This document shows positions 33,301-42,714 of a stretch of 64,000 nucleotides of DNA, in pieces (the stretch's first letter is position 1; each line of letters begins with the position of its first letter). This stretch comes from Pseudomonas mohnii. GTDB lineage: Bacteria; Pseudomonadota; Gammaproteobacteria; Pseudomonadales; Pseudomonadaceae. The DNA lies in assembly GCF_900105115.1 (NCBI RefSeq), contig NZ_FNRV01000001.1, positions 3,829,501 through 3,893,500 of the forward strand. The letters run 5' to 3'. Below the pieces are notes generated by a model. The model was not told where the DNA came from. It was given only the letters and a program-made list of their open reading frames with translations, and ran no database searches. The position numbers and the translations under genes were made by a program.

Positions 33301-35097
33301 ATGCCCGAGTATAAAGCTCCCCTGCGCGACATGCGCTTTCTGATCGACCACGTCTTCGACTTTCACAGCAACTACGCCGCACTGGGGGCCACTGACGCCA
33401 GTGCGGACATGGTCAGTGCGATTCTTGAAGAGGGCGCGAAGTTCTGCGAGAACGTGCTGTCGCCACTCAACCGCAGCGGCGACGAAGAGGGCTGCCATTT
33501 CGACAATGGCGTGGTCACGACGCCCGCAGGCTTCAAGCAGGCTTTCGCACAGTATGTGGAAGGCGGCTGGCATGGCTTGGCGGCTGATCCGGCCTACGGT
33601 GGCCAGGGTCTGCCGAGCTCTCTGGGGCTGGTAATCAGCGAAATGGTGGCGTCGAGCAACACGTCCTGGGGCATGTACCCCGGCCTGACTCACGGCGCCA
33701 TGTCAGCGATCCACGCCCATGGCACCGACGAACAGAAACAGACCTACCTGCGCAAACTCACCGCTGGCCAATGGACCGGCACCATGTGCCTGACCGAAGC
33801 CCATTGCGGCACGGACCTGGGCATCATCAAGACCCGCGCCGTGCCCCAGGCCGATGGCAGTTACGCGATCTCCGGCAGCAAGATTTTTATCTCCGCCGGT
33901 GAACACGACATGAGCGACAACATCGTTCACCTGGTGCTGGCGAAGCTGCCGGACGCACCGGCCGGCACCAAGGGCATTTCGCTGTTCATCGTGCCCAAAT
34001 TCCTGCCCGATGCCGTCGGTGAGGCTGGCGAGCGCAACGGTGTTTCCTGCGGCTCCATCGAACAAAAAATGGGCATCAAGGCGTCGGCCACCTGTGTGCT
34101 TAACTTCGACGGCGCCAAAGGTTTCCTGATCGGCGAGCCGAACAAGGGCCTGAACTGCATGTTCACCATGATGAACCATGCGCGCCTGGGCACCGGGATG
34201 CAGGGCTTGTGCCTGGGGGAGGCGAGTTTCCAGGGCGCGATCAAGTACGCCAACGAGCGTTTGCAGATGCGCGCGCTCACCGGCCCCAAAGCACCGGACA
34301 AAGCGGCCGACCCGATCATCGTCCATCCGGACGTGCGCCGGATGCTGCTGACCATGAAGGCCTTCAACGAAGGCAATCGCGCACTGACGTACTTCACGGC
34401 GCAATTGCTGGATGTTGCACACCTGAGCGCAGACCAAACCGCACGCCAGGACGCTGAAGACTTGCTGGCGTTCCTGACGCCGATCTGCAAGGCCTTCATG
34501 ACCGACACCGGCCTGGAGGTGACCAACCTCGGCATGCAGGTGTTCGGTGGTCATGGCTTCATTCGTGAATGGGGCATGGAGCAACTGGTGCGCGATTGCC
34601 GCATCGCGCCGATCTACGAGGGCACCAATGGCATTCAGGCACTGGACCTGCTTGGGCGCAAGGTCCTGGGCAGCCAGGGCAAGTTGTTGCGCGGCTTCAC
34701 CAAAATCGTTCACCGGTTTTGCGCGGCGAACGCCGAACATCCGCAGTTGGCCAGCTATGTGGCGCAACTCAATGGCCTGAACCAGCAGTGGGGCGAATTG
34801 ACGACCAGGGTCGGCATGGCGGCGATGAAGAATCCGGATGAAGTGGGTGCCGCTTCGGTGGATTACCTGATGTACAGCGGCTACATCATCCTTGGCTATT
34901 TGTGGTTGCGCATGGCACTGGTGGCCCAGGCACGGCTGGAAGCGGGCGGTGGCGATGCGGATTTCTGCAAGGCCAAACTGGCGACCAGCGAGTTTTACTT
35001 CAAGCGCCTGCTGCCCCGTATAGCCGCTCATCGGTCGGCGATCGAGGCGGGCAGCGACTGCCTGATGCAGCTGCCGGCGGAGTTGTTTGCGCTTTAA
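33301..35097 (+). CDS. Acyl-CoA dehydrogenase 2 (PA0507-like)
   Basis: 598 residues from ATG at 33301; GGAG eight bases upstream favours it over the ATG six bases before. Close paralogue of dehydrogenase 1: [52 protein letters not shown], and the catalytic Glu in [18 protein letters not shown]. No terminator separates it from the diguanylate cyclase, so the two may share a transcript. Ends 24 bases before a terminator. Same reaction class as dehydrogenase 1; substrate length not determinable. Confidence 0.92.
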   Translation: MPEYKAPLRDMRFLIDHVFDFHSNYAALGATDASADMVSAILEEGAKFCENVLSPLNRSGDEEGCHFDNGVVTTPAGFKQAFAQYVEGGWHGLAADPAYGGQGLPSSLGLVISEMVASSNTSWGMYPGLTHGAMSAIHAHGTDEQKQTYLRKLTAGQWTGTMCLTEAHCGTDLGIIKTRAVPQADGSYAISGSKIFISAGEHDMSDNIVHLVLAKLPDAPAGTKGISLFIVPKFLPDAVGEAGERNGVSCGSIEQKMGIKASATCVLNFDGAKGFLIGEPNKGLNCMFTMMNHARLGTGMQGLCLGEASFQGAIKYANERLQMRALTGPKAPDKAADPIIVHPDVRRMLLTMKAFNEGNRALTYFTAQLLDVAHLSADQTARQDAEDLLAFLTPICKAFMTDTGLEVTNLGMQVFGGHGFIREWGMEQLVRDCRIAPIYEGTNGIQALDLLGRKVLGSQGKLLRGFTKIVHRFCAANAEHPQLASYVAQLNGLNQQWGELTTRVGMAAMKNPDEVGAASVDYLMYSGYIILGYLWLRMALVAQARLEAGGGDADFCKAKLATSEFYFKRLLPRIAAHRSAIEAGSDCLMQLPAELFAL

Positions 35098-35121
35098 TCT
35101 TTAAAACCAGTGACAAAGGAG

Positions 35122-35144
35122 CCCGCGTAATTGCGGGTTTTTTT
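35122..35144 (+). terminator. Rho-independent terminator
   Basis: CCCGC - GTAATT - GCGGG followed by seven T. Confidence 0.75.
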
Positions 35145-35160
35145 ATGACTGCGCGGTCGA

Positions 35161-35184
35161 TGACCAAACATTACAAAATGGTCA
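35161..35184. promoter_or_regulatory. Dyad upstream of dehydrogenase 3
   Basis: TGACCA and TGGTCA arms around 12 bases, 100-124 bases upstream of the gene. It does not match the PsrA consensus; possible operator for another regulator. Confidence 0.3.
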
Positions 35185-35284
35185 CCGCCTGACCCTATGT
35201 GTCACAAAAGTTGTTGGGTTACACTCGGACACAACGAAAATACTCCCCCTACGATTCACCCGTTTAGATCTTGCGAGGTTTGCC

Positions 35285-37063
35285 ATGGCTGACTACAAAG
35301 CGCCCCTGCGCGATATGCGTTTCGTCCTCAATGAAGTTTTCGAGGTCGCCAAACTCTGGGCCGAGCTGCCTGCGTTGGCCGAAACCGTCGACGCGGAAAC
35401 GGTCGAGGCCATCCTGGAAGAAGCCGGCAAGGTCACCAGCAAAAGCATCGCGCCCCTGAGCCGTGCCGCGGATGAAGAAGGTTGCCACTGGGCGGACGGT
35501 GCCGTTACCACGCCGGCCGGTTTCCCGCAGGCTTATCAGACTTACGCCGAGGGCGGCTGGGTCGGCGTGGGCGGTGATCCGGCCTACGGCGGCATGGGCA
35601 TGCCCAAGGCCGTTTCGGCCCAGGTCGAAGAAATGGTCAACTCTGCCAGCCTGGCGTTCGGTTTGTACCCGATGCTGACGGCCGGTGCCTGTCTGTCGAT
35701 CAACGCCCACGCCAGCGAAGAACTGAAAGCCGCCTACCTGCCGAACATGTACGCCGGTGTCTGGGCCGGTTCCATGTGCCTGACCGAGCCGCATGCCGGT
35801 ACCGATCTGGGGATCATCCGCACCAAGGCCGAACCTCAGGCCGACGGTTCCTACAAGGTCAGCGGCACCAAGATCTTCATCACCGGCGGCGAACACGACC
35901 TGACCGAGAACATCATTCACCTGGTGCTGGCCAAACTGCCGGATGCCCCGGCCGGGCCGAAAGGCATCTCGCTGTTCCTGGTACCGAAGTTCATGGTCAA
36001 TGCCGATGGCAGCCTGGGCGCGCGCAACCCGGCCAACTGCGGTTCGATCGAACACAAGATGGGCATCCAGGCGTCCGCGACCTGTGTGATGAACTTCGAC
36101 GAAGCCGTGGGTTATCTGGTTGGCGAGCCGAACAAAGGCCTGGCAGCCATGTTCACCATGATGAACTACGAGCGTCTGGGTGTCGGCATTCAAGGCCTGG
36201 CGACGGGCGAGCGTTCCTACCAGAACGCCATCGAATACGCCCGTGACCGCCTGCAAAGCCGTTCGCCGACCGGCGCGCAGAATAAGGACAAAGTGGCCGA
36301 CCCGATCATCGTCCACCCGGACGTGCGTCGCATGCTGTTGACCATGAAAGCATCGAACGAAGGCGGCCGCGCTTTCTCGACTTACGTGGCCATGCAACTG
36401 GACACTGCCAAGTTCAGTGAAGACGCCACGACCCGCAAGCGTGCGGAGGACCTGGTGGCGTTGCTGACGCCGGTGGCCAAGGCATTCCTGACCGATCTGG
36501 GTCTGGAAACCACCGTACATGGTCAGCAGATTTTCGGCGGCCACGGCTACATCCGCGAATGGGGCCAGGAGCAGCTGGTGCGCGACGTGCGCATCACCCA
36601 GATCTACGAAGGCACCAACGGCATTCAGGCGCTGGACCTGGTCGGGCGCAAGATCGTCGGCAGCGGCGGGGCGTTCTACAAACTGTTCGCTGACGAGATT
36701 CGTCATTTCACCGCCACGGCCAGCGCCGACCTGGCGGAGTTCACCAAGCCGCTGAACGACGCCGTGACGACCCTCGATGAGCTGACGGCGTGGTTGCTGG
36801 ATCGGGCAAAAAACAACCCGAATGAAATCGGCGCCGCGTCGGTCGAATACCTGCAAGTGTTTGGCTACACCGCCTATGCCTACATGTGGGCACTGATGGC
36901 CAAGGCTGCTTTCGGCAAAGAAGCGCAGGACGATTTCTACGCCAGCAAGCTGGGCACGGCACGTTTCTACTTCGCCCGGCTGCTGCCGCGAATTCATTCG
37001 TTGAGTGCGTCGGTGAGGGCTGGCAGCGAGTCGCTGTTCCTGCTGGATGCAGCGCAATTCTGA
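35285..37063 (+). CDS. Acyl-CoA dehydrogenase 3 (FadE2/PA0508-like)
   Basis: 592 residues, ATG at 35285 with GAGG upstream. Third member of the trio, somewhat more diverged: [37 protein letters not shown] (Ala instead of the Cys seen in the other two before Gly-Thr-Asp), TKIFITGGEHDLTEN, catalytic Glu in QIYEGTNGIQALDLVGRK. Own 5' region after a terminator, so expressed independently. Role in fatty-acid beta-oxidation; the Cys-to-Ala and Ser-to-Thr changes near the flavin hint at a different substrate range. Confidence 0.92.
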   Translation: MADYKAPLRDMRFVLNEVFEVAKLWAELPALAETVDAETVEAILEEAGKVTSKSIAPLSRAADEEGCHWADGAVTTPAGFPQAYQTYAEGGWVGVGGDPAYGGMGMPKAVSAQVEEMVNSASLAFGLYPMLTAGACLSINAHASEELKAAYLPNMYAGVWAGSMCLTEPHAGTDLGIIRTKAEPQADGSYKVSGTKIFITGGEHDLTENIIHLVLAKLPDAPAGPKGISLFLVPKFMVNADGSLGARNPANCGSIEHKMGIQASATCVMNFDEAVGYLVGEPNKGLAAMFTMMNYERLGVGIQGLATGERSYQNAIEYARDRLQSRSPTGAQNKDKVADPIIVHPDVRRMLLTMKASNEGGRAFSTYVAMQLDTAKFSEDATTRKRAEDLVALLTPVAKAFLTDLGLETTVHGQQIFGGHGYIREWGQEQLVRDVRITQIYEGTNGIQALDLVGRKIVGSGGAFYKLFADEIRHFTATASADLAEFTKPLNDAVTTLDELTAWLLDRAKNNPNEIGAASVEYLQVFGYTAYAYMWALMAKAAFGKEAQDDFYASKLGTARFYFARLLPRIHSLSASVRAGSESLFLLDAAQF

Positions 37064-37249
37064 AGGTGTGACGTCATGTAAGCATTCTCTTACACGACGT
37101 GCTGCACTTCTCCCATAGAAGCAGATTGGATCCACAGCTAATCTACTTCACATGGACGTAGCGCAGGAAGCGCAAAGCTACAACACGGACACGTAGGATT
37201 CTGCCAGGACGGCGGAGTGAAATGGATGTCAGGGAAACAGTCTGCAAAG

Positions 37250-37269
37250 CCCCGCTTCGGCGGGGTTTT
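37250..37269 (+). terminator. Rho-independent terminator
   Basis: CCCCGC - TTCG - GCGGGG plus TTTT, 187 bases after dehydrogenase 3 and 22 bases before the end of the convergent LysR gene. The remainder of that gap shows no gene. Confidence 0.7.
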
Positions 37270-37290
37270 CTTATGCCCGCAAAAAAGTAC

Positions 37291-38220
37291 TCAGCTCAGT
37301 CCATCCAGTGCCGATGGGGTGTTCAAGCGCTCATCCGGTCGATTTATCACCTCCTCCAGCAATGTTCGCAACAATGCCATCGAGGCCTGTTGCCGTTGCA
37401 CATCCCGACACACCAGTCCTATTTTCAGCGGTACCCGGGGTTCACTCAGGGGTTTCCACAATAGGTCCTTGCTGCCGTGGGCTTTTTGCGAGCGCCCAGG
37501 CAATACCGTCGCCAATCGCGTGTGCGGCAGGCTGTCGAGAATCCCCGCCATGTTGTTCAGCTCGGCTTGTACCTGCGGGCGTCTCCCCATGCTGGCCAGT
37601 TGCGTTTGCCAGATCTGCCGCACTTGAAACTCCTCGCCCAGCAGCAACATGGGCAGCTCGGCGGCCTGGCTCATGGATACTTTCTTGAATTCCCGCAGCG
37701 GATGGTCCGCCGGGATGACCAGCGTCAGCTCATCTTCGTACAGCATCACGCCGTGCAAGCCAGGCTGCCGGGGCGGCAGGTAGCTGATGCCGATGTCCAG
37801 CGAGCCATTGAGCAGGCGTCGCTCGACTTCCAGGCCGGTCAACTCATAGATCTGCACCACCAGATGCGGTTGCGCCTTGCGCACCCGTTCGAGCATCTGC
37901 GGCACCAAGCTGGTATGCACGGTCTGCAAAACGCCAATCGCCAGTGTGCGCAGCGCTTGCCCCTTGAAATTGCCCAGCGCCTCGCGCGCCCGTTGCAAGC
38001 CATCAAGCAGGGGCAAGGCGTGGTTGTACAGGGTATGTGCCGCCAGCGTCGGCAACAGTCGTTTGCTGCTGCGTTCGAACAGGGTCACGTCCAGCGATTG
38101 TTCGAGTTGCCGGATCTGCTGGGACAGCGCCGGTTGAGAGATGGACAGCCGCTCCGCGGCACGGCCCACATGGCCCTCTTCGTAGACCGCGACGAAATAA
38201 CGCAGTTGTTTAAAATCCAT
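37291..38220 (-). CDS. LysR-family transcriptional regulator
   Basis: 309 residues. N-terminal winged helix (1-60): DFKQLRYFVAVYEEGHVGRAAERLSISQPALSQQIRQLE. The effector-binding domain begins near 90 (LRTLAIGVLQTVHTSLVPQML) and has CynR/CbbR-like LDIGISYLPPR. Transcribed divergently from the class III aminotransferase 169 bases away, so it probably controls that gene and itself. The palindrome ATAAGT-AAT-ACTTAT covers its start codon, a likely self-repression site. Inducer unknown. Confidence 0.9.
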   Translation of the reverse strand: MDFKQLRYFVAVYEEGHVGRAAERLSISQPALSQQIRQLEQSLDVTLFERSSKRLLPTLAAHTLYNHALPLLDGLQRAREALGNFKGQALRTLAIGVLQTVHTSLVPQMLERVRKAQPHLVVQIYELTGLEVERRLLNGSLDIGISYLPPRQPGLHGVMLYEDELTLVIPADHPLREFKKVSMSQAAELPMLLLGEEFQVRQIWQTQLASMGRRPQVQAELNNMAGILDSLPHTRLATVLPGRSQKAHGSKDLLWKPLSEPRVPLKIGLVCRDVQRQQASMALLRTLLEEVINRPDERLNTPSALDGLS

Positions 38221-38233
38221 AAGTAATACTTAT
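38219..38233. promoter_or_regulatory. Palindrome at the LysR start codon
   Basis: ATAAGT-AAT-ACTTAT, a 15-base dyad with LysR-type T-N11-A symmetry, overlapping the first two bases of the regulator ATG on the other strand. Confidence 0.5.
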
Positions 38234-38389
38234 CGAAAATGGTGAGAAATCGAAATGGCCAAAGGCCTTGCCTGAGCCTAGTCTAACCGTATTCACAAGG
38301 CTTACAGGGCCACAAAGCGCGATGATTACCGTTTGCTTCGATGGTGTTGACATAGGTAAGGCAAAAAATCCAAAACGGAGATTGAACGG

Positions 38390-39673
38390 ATGAATTTGTT
38401 CAATCTGCGTCGTCACTCACCAAGCCTTGATGATCTAGTGGCGCACGCTTCCTTTCAGTCCAGGGGCGACAACCTTTCCAGTGAGTGCCTGATGCCCAGT
38501 GTCGAACGACCGAAACAGGTTTTTGTCCGCGGCCAGGGTTCTTGGTTGTGGGACAACGATGACCGGGCTTATCTGGATTTCTCCCAAGGTGGTGGCGCCA
38601 ACAGCCTTGGACACAGCCCCAAGGCACTGGTCAATGCCATCGCGACGCAGGCACAAACACTGATCAACCCCGGTTTCGGTTTGCATAACCGCGGCATGCT
38701 GAATCTCGCCGAGCGACTGTGTGTCAGCACCGGCAGCGACCAGGCCTACCTGCTCAACAGTGGCAGCGAAGCCTGTGAGGCGGCGATCAAGCTGGCGCGC
38801 AAATGGGGCCAACAGCATCGCGGCGGCGCTTCGCGGATCATCGTCGCTAATAACGGCTGTCATGGTCGCAGTCTGGCGACGATCTCCGCGTCAGACAGTT
38901 CGACGCAGGTTAACCGGTTCGAGCCGCAGCTGCCGGGCTTCAGCCACGTTCCGTTCAACGATCTTCCAGCGCTGCATGCGGCCGTGGATGAGCGCACCGT
39001 CGCCATCATGCTCGAGCCGATCCAGAGCGAAGCCGGCGTGATACCGGCGACCGCGCATTACCTCAAAGGCGTCGAGCGCCTGTGTCGTGAACTCGGCATC
39101 CTGTTGATCCTCGACGAAGTGCAAACCGGCATCGGGCGCTGCGGCACCTTGCTTGCCGAACAGTCCTACAGCGTGCGGGCGGATATCGTTGTGCTCGGCA
39201 AAGGGCTGGGCGGTGGCGTGCCCGTGGCGGCGTTGCTGGCGCGGGGCAAGGCCTGTTGTTTTGAAACCGGTGAAATCACCGGCACTCATCACGGCAATGC
39301 CTTGATGACAGCGGCGGGGCTCTCCGTGCTCGACAGCGTGCACGACAAGGGATTTCTCGAGCATGTCGGGCAAAGTGCCCAGCATCTGTGTGAAGGACTG
39401 CAGCGTCTGGCGCGCCGTTATGGCCACGGCGAGTTACGCGGACAAGGCCTGCTCTGGGGTCTGACCTTGTCCGATGATTCCGCCGACGCCGTGGTCAAGG
39501 CTGCGCTTTACGAAGGCCTGTTGCTCAACGCCCCGCAACCCGACTGCCTGCGCTTCACACCGGCGCTGAATGTCAGCAAAGCCAACATCGACGAAATGCT
39601 CCTGCGACTGGCCCGTGCCTTCTCCCGTGTACGCACCGCCCAGTTGCAGTGCCGCAAAGGAATCGCCGTCTGA
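38390..39673 (+). CDS. Class III PLP-dependent aminotransferase
   Basis: 427 residues, ATG at 38390 with GGAG upstream. Acetylornithine/succinyldiaminopimelate transaminase-like fold: YLLNSGSEACEAAIKLARKW, GCHGRSLATISAS, MLEPIQSEAGVIPA, LILDEVQTGIGRCGTL (PLP-binding Asp), and VVLGKGLGGGVPVAAL with the Schiff-base Lys. PA0530-like. The family moves amino groups from terminal amines of amino acids such as ornithine, 4-aminobutyrate or 2,4-diaminobutyrate to 2-oxoglutarate; no pathway partner identifies the substrate here. A strong terminator follows. Confidence 0.85.
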   Translation: MNLFNLRRHSPSLDDLVAHASFQSRGDNLSSECLMPSVERPKQVFVRGQGSWLWDNDDRAYLDFSQGGGANSLGHSPKALVNAIATQAQTLINPGFGLHNRGMLNLAERLCVSTGSDQAYLLNSGSEACEAAIKLARKWGQQHRGGASRIIVANNGCHGRSLATISASDSSTQVNRFEPQLPGFSHVPFNDLPALHAAVDERTVAIMLEPIQSEAGVIPATAHYLKGVERLCRELGILLILDEVQTGIGRCGTLLAEQSYSVRADIVVLGKGLGGGVPVAALLARGKACCFETGEITGTHHGNALMTAAGLSVLDSVHDKGFLEHVGQSAQHLCEGLQRLARRYGHGELRGQGLLWGLTLSDDSADAVVKAALYEGLLLNAPQPDCLRFTPALNVSKANIDEMLLRLARAFSRVRTAQLQCRKGIAV

Positions 39674-39721
39674 TCAGACACACCCTGCACGAATCCCCGA
39701 ACCGTCTCGCGGTATAACGCA

Positions 39722-39761
39722 CGCCCCACGCTGGATTTTTTTGGCGTGGGGCGTTTTTTTT
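39722..39761 (+). terminator. Rho-independent terminator
   Basis: CGCCCCACGC, a 12-base loop, GCGTGGGGCG, then eight T. Ends the aminotransferase transcript. Confidence 0.88.
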
Positions 39762-39880
39762 GTGGCTGGGTTTTGCCAGGCGTGTTCCGGCGCTTGAGGG
39801 ATGCTTGGGTTAATGGTTTTTTAGTCGGGCGTCGGCAAGGAGTGTCGATGCCAGCGAAACTATGTGTTGGGAAGCTGGTT

Positions 39881-39909
39881 TTGAGTTCTATACCACTGGG
39901 TGGTATGTT
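39881..39909 (+). promoter_or_regulatory. Promoter and operator of the toxin-antitoxin pair
   Basis: -35 TTGAGT (39881-39886), 17 bases, -10 TATGTT (39904-39909). Inside the spacer lies the perfect palindrome ATACCAC-TGG-GTGGTAT (39890-39906), the probable site for the HigA-type antitoxin or the complex, giving autorepression. Confidence 0.65.
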
Positions 39910-39926
39910 TTGCGGAAGGGATGCCG

Positions 39927-40283
39927 ATGTCAGTAAGGTTATTCAAGACAAAACGGTTCGCGATGCTTGCCGGGAAGGCGTGGATCAGCGATGAGGAGCT
40001 TCGGGAGGCATTCGTCGAAACGCTCAATGGGCAGGCGGACAATCTCGGCGGCGGGGTCTGGAAAAAGCGCTTGAACGCCAATCGCCATCGCTCGATTATC
40101 CTGGCTAAAGGTGGCCGTAATTGGGTTTATCAGTTTCTTTATGCCAAGAAAGACCTCAGTAATATTGGCCCCCGGCAATTGGTCGATTTACGCGAGTTAG
40201 CCAAGACTTACGGAGGGCTGACCGAGTTGGAAGTCCAGCGTTTGCTGGATATGCAGGAGTTTGTGGAGATACCTCATGAGTAA
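39927..40283 (+). CDS. HigB/RelE-family toxin
   Basis: 118 residues from ATG at 39927, chosen because GGAAGGG lies 7 bases upstream; ATG at 39921 is too near. RelE superfamily (PF06296-like): VRLFKTKRFAMLAGKAWISDEELREAF, then GVWKKRLNANRHRSIILAKG and FQ/FLYAKKDLSNI, with basic residues where ribosome-dependent mRNases bind. Expected to cleave mRNA in the ribosome when free of its antitoxin. The antitoxin gene overlaps by eight bases. Toxin-first order is that of higBA. Confidence 0.82.
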   Translation: MSVRLFKTKRFAMLAGKAWISDEELREAFVETLNGQADNLGGGVWKKRLNANRHRSIILAKGGRNWVYQFLYAKKDLSNIGPRQLVDLRELAKTYGGLTELEVQRLLDMQEFVEIPHE

Positions 40284-40596
40284 AAAATTCAAAAGTGAAA
40301 TAGCGGAATCAATCCACGAATCGGCCAGCGCCTTGTACACCATCGGTGCAATCAGCAAGGCGACCATGCGTGAATTCGATGAGTCATGCCTCGCTACCGT
40401 ACCGGACGCAATTCCCGCGGAGCAGATCAAAGCGCTGCGCGAACGCAACAATGTCAGTCAGCCGGTATTCGCACGGTACTTGAACACCAGCGCTTCAACG
40501 GTCAAGCAATGGGAAGCGGGGGCCAAACACCCCAGCGGCATGGCGTTGAAGTTGCTGAGTATCGTGCAGAAGCATGGCCTGGAGATCCTGGCTTGA
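40276..40596 (+). CDS. HigA/XRE-family antitoxin
   Basis: 106 residues; its ATG lies within the last codons of the toxin (ATGAGTAA overlap). The N-terminal half is helical (AESIHESASALYTIGAISKATMREF) and likely wraps the toxin. The helix-turn-helix at about 60-95 (IKALRERNNVSQPVFARYL, STVKQWEAGAKHPSG) binds DNA. It should neutralise the upstream toxin and repress the shared promoter at the 39890-39906 palindrome. Confidence 0.85.
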   Translation: MSKKFKSEIAESIHESASALYTIGAISKATMREFDESCLATVPDAIPAEQIKALRERNNVSQPVFARYLNTSASTVKQWEAGAKHPSGMALKLLSIVQKHGLEILA

Positions 40597-40681
40597 GAAA
40601 CGGGGCTGAACCCTGACCCAGCGGCGCAGGTCGATTGTGTGTGAGGCTCGCATGAGCCGACTTCAATCAGGAGCTGACCCC

Positions 40682-40840
40682 ATGGATTTCATTCGTATCA
40701 TCATCGCCATTCTGTTGCCGCCGCTGGGCGTGTTTCTGCAAGTCGGGTTTGGCGGGGCGTTCTGGCTGAACATTCTGCTGACGTTGTGCGGTTACATTCC
40801 AGGCATCGTGCATGCGGTGTACATCATCGCCAAGCGTTGA
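40682..40840 (+). CDS. Pmp3/YqaE-family small membrane protein
   Basis: 52 residues, ATG at 40682 with AGGAG upstream. Two membrane helices: IRIIIAILLPPLGVFLQVG and FWLNILLTLCGYIPGIVHAVYII, with the family-defining LPPLGV and GYIPGIVHA. UPF0057 proteins (yeast Pmp3, plant RCI2) are small proteolipids tied to membrane potential and salt or cold stress. Single gene, between the toxin-antitoxin pair and the convergent S9 peptidase. Confidence 0.88.
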   Translation: MDFIRIIIAILLPPLGVFLQVGFGGAFWLNILLTLCGYIPGIVHAVYIIAKR

Positions 40841-40890
40841 GTTTCGCGGCGTATTAGCCATCGCGATCAGCGACTGGAGCACCGCGGATT

Positions 40891-42714
40891 TCAGCCGGCG
40901 TGCTCCATCACCCGTCGATAAAACAACCATTCCTGTTCCAGCGCATGGGCCTGATTGCCCGCCTTGCGAAAGCCATGGCGTTCGTCAGCGTAGTAATGGG
41001 CTTCGACGGCAATGCCGTTGTTCTGTAGCGCTGTGACCATCTCCCTTGTTTGCTCCGGCACCACCACTGCATCCAGTTCGCCCTGAAAGAAGATCACGGG
41101 CACGCTGATGTTGCTCGCATGCAGTAATGGCGTCCGTGCGGTATAGCGCTCGGCGTCTTGCACCGGATCACCGATCAGCCAGTCCAGATAATCCCCCTCG
41201 AACTTGTGGGTCGCCCGGCCCAGGGCGACAGGATCGCTGACCCCGTAGAGGCTGGCGCCGGCGCGGAAGACCTTGTGGAACGCCAGTGCGCACAGCGTGG
41301 TGTAACCGCCAGCACTGCCGCCACGAATGAACGCTCTGTCGCCGTCGATCAATCCGCGTTCGGCGAGGTGACTGGCCACTGCACAAGCGTCTTCGACATC
41401 GACGTCGCCCCAGCTCAAATGCAGGGCCTGGCGATAGGCTCGCCCATAGCCGCTGCTACCGCGGTAGTTGAGATCGGCCACGGCGAAACCCCGTTGCGCC
41501 CAGTACTGAATGCGCGGATCGAGCATCGGATAGCACGCCGATGTCGGGCCGCCGTGGATGAACACCACCAGCGGCGGTTTGGCCTCGCCCGTCATCGCCG
41601 GGTAGAAGAAGCCGTGAGCTTCGCCCGAACCACTCGGGTAACGCAGGGTTTGTGGAAGGCTGATCTGCTCGGCAGGTAGTGGTGTGATACCGCCGGCGAG
41701 TGTGTTCACCTCACGGGTCTGGCGGTCGATGGCGATCACCGCTGACGAACTGATCGGCGATGCCGCGATGCAGTAGATGAACTGGTTATCCACAGCGAGA
41801 TGACGGAAGCGGCTGTATTCGCCCGTGAAGTCCTCGTTGTTGTCGCCACACACCGCCAATCGGCCAAAACCACCTTCCGTCCAAGTGGCCAGATAGCCGG
41901 CCCCGCCCAGCGCCAGCCAGGTGCAGCCACCGAGTTGCCAGGGCGCGGGACCATGATCGGCAGCGGCACTGGGTAAAGGGCTCAATCCCTCGCTGGATTC
42001 CACCCAGGGTTGCCAGAAACCGCCGCGATCGGTCAGGCAATACAAGCGCCCGCTGTCGTCAAATCGTGGTTGTTGCAGGGACTCTTGAGCGTCGTCACCG
42101 GCGACGCAACGGGGTGGTGAAAACCCGCCATCGCGCTGGCGTTCGGCGACCATCAAGTGCGTCGCCGTCCAGGGCTGATGCGGGCGATTCCACTCGACCC
42201 AGGCCAGGCGACGGGCATCCGGGCTCAGCGTGGGTGCCGCGTAAAAATCCGCCCCCTCGGCCAGCAAATGCCGTCCGCCGTCCATCAGATCAATCGCCAC
42301 CAGGCGATGTCGGTCGCGGTTCTCTTCTACCGCCAGCACTTGACCATGGGCGAACTGAAGATCGCCATAACGGCACACCCCTGATGTCAGCACTTCGGGT
42401 TCGCCCTGCAACGATTGCCGATACAGTTGCTGGTCGGCCTCGTTGACGAAAACGACGCCGTCGTCAGTCAGACAAAACGCGCCACCGCCATATTCGTACA
42501 CCCGACTGCGAACACTGAACCCTGGTGGCGTCAGACATTTCGCCGTGCCATTGCGCCAGTGCCAGATTCGGCAGGCACCATCTTGCGGGCGGTATTCGTT
42601 CCAGAACAGGCCGTTGGCGCCGGCCTGCAACTCGGCAAAGTCGACACCGGCGGCGACGGCGTTGGCCGCGCTGAAGGGTTCAGCTTTTGGCGATGAGGCG
42701 TGAGTTTCGTTCAT
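40891..42714 (-). CDS. S9 family (prolyl oligopeptidase-like) peptidase of the pqq operon
   Basis: 607 residues, ATG at 42714, overlapping the pqqE end by 35 bases. N-terminal beta-propeller (about 30-350), then an alpha/beta hydrolase domain with the nucleophile Ser in [12 protein letters not shown], Asp in [12 protein letters not shown] and His in [12 protein letters not shown]; oxyanion region [11 protein letters not shown]. No signal peptide. In pseudomonad pqq operons this last gene is called pqqH, pqqG or pqqM. It may trim the PqqA peptide or salvage its fragments; direct proof of a role in PQQ synthesis is limited. Confidence 0.85.
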   Translation of the reverse strand: MNETHASSPKAEPFSAANAVAAGVDFAELQAGANGLFWNEYRPQDGACRIWHWRNGTAKCLTPPGFSVRSRVYEYGGGAFCLTDDGVVFVNEADQQLYRQSLQGEPEVLTSGVCRYGDLQFAHGQVLAVEENRDRHRLVAIDLMDGGRHLLAEGADFYAAPTLSPDARRLAWVEWNRPHQPWTATHLMVAERQRDGGFSPPRCVAGDDAQESLQQPRFDDSGRLYCLTDRGGFWQPWVESSEGLSPLPSAAADHGPAPWQLGGCTWLALGGAGYLATWTEGGFGRLAVCGDNNEDFTGEYSRFRHLAVDNQFIYCIAASPISSSAVIAIDRQTREVNTLAGGITPLPAEQISLPQTLRYPSGSGEAHGFFYPAMTGEAKPPLVVFIHGGPTSACYPMLDPRIQYWAQRGFAVADLNYRGSSGYGRAYRQALHLSWGDVDVEDACAVASHLAERGLIDGDRAFIRGGSAGGYTTLCALAFHKVFRAGASLYGVSDPVALGRATHKFEGDYLDWLIGDPVQDAERYTARTPLLHASNISVPVIFFQGELDAVVVPEQTREMVTALQNNGIAVEAHYYADERHGFRKAGNQAHALEQEWLFYRRVMEHAG

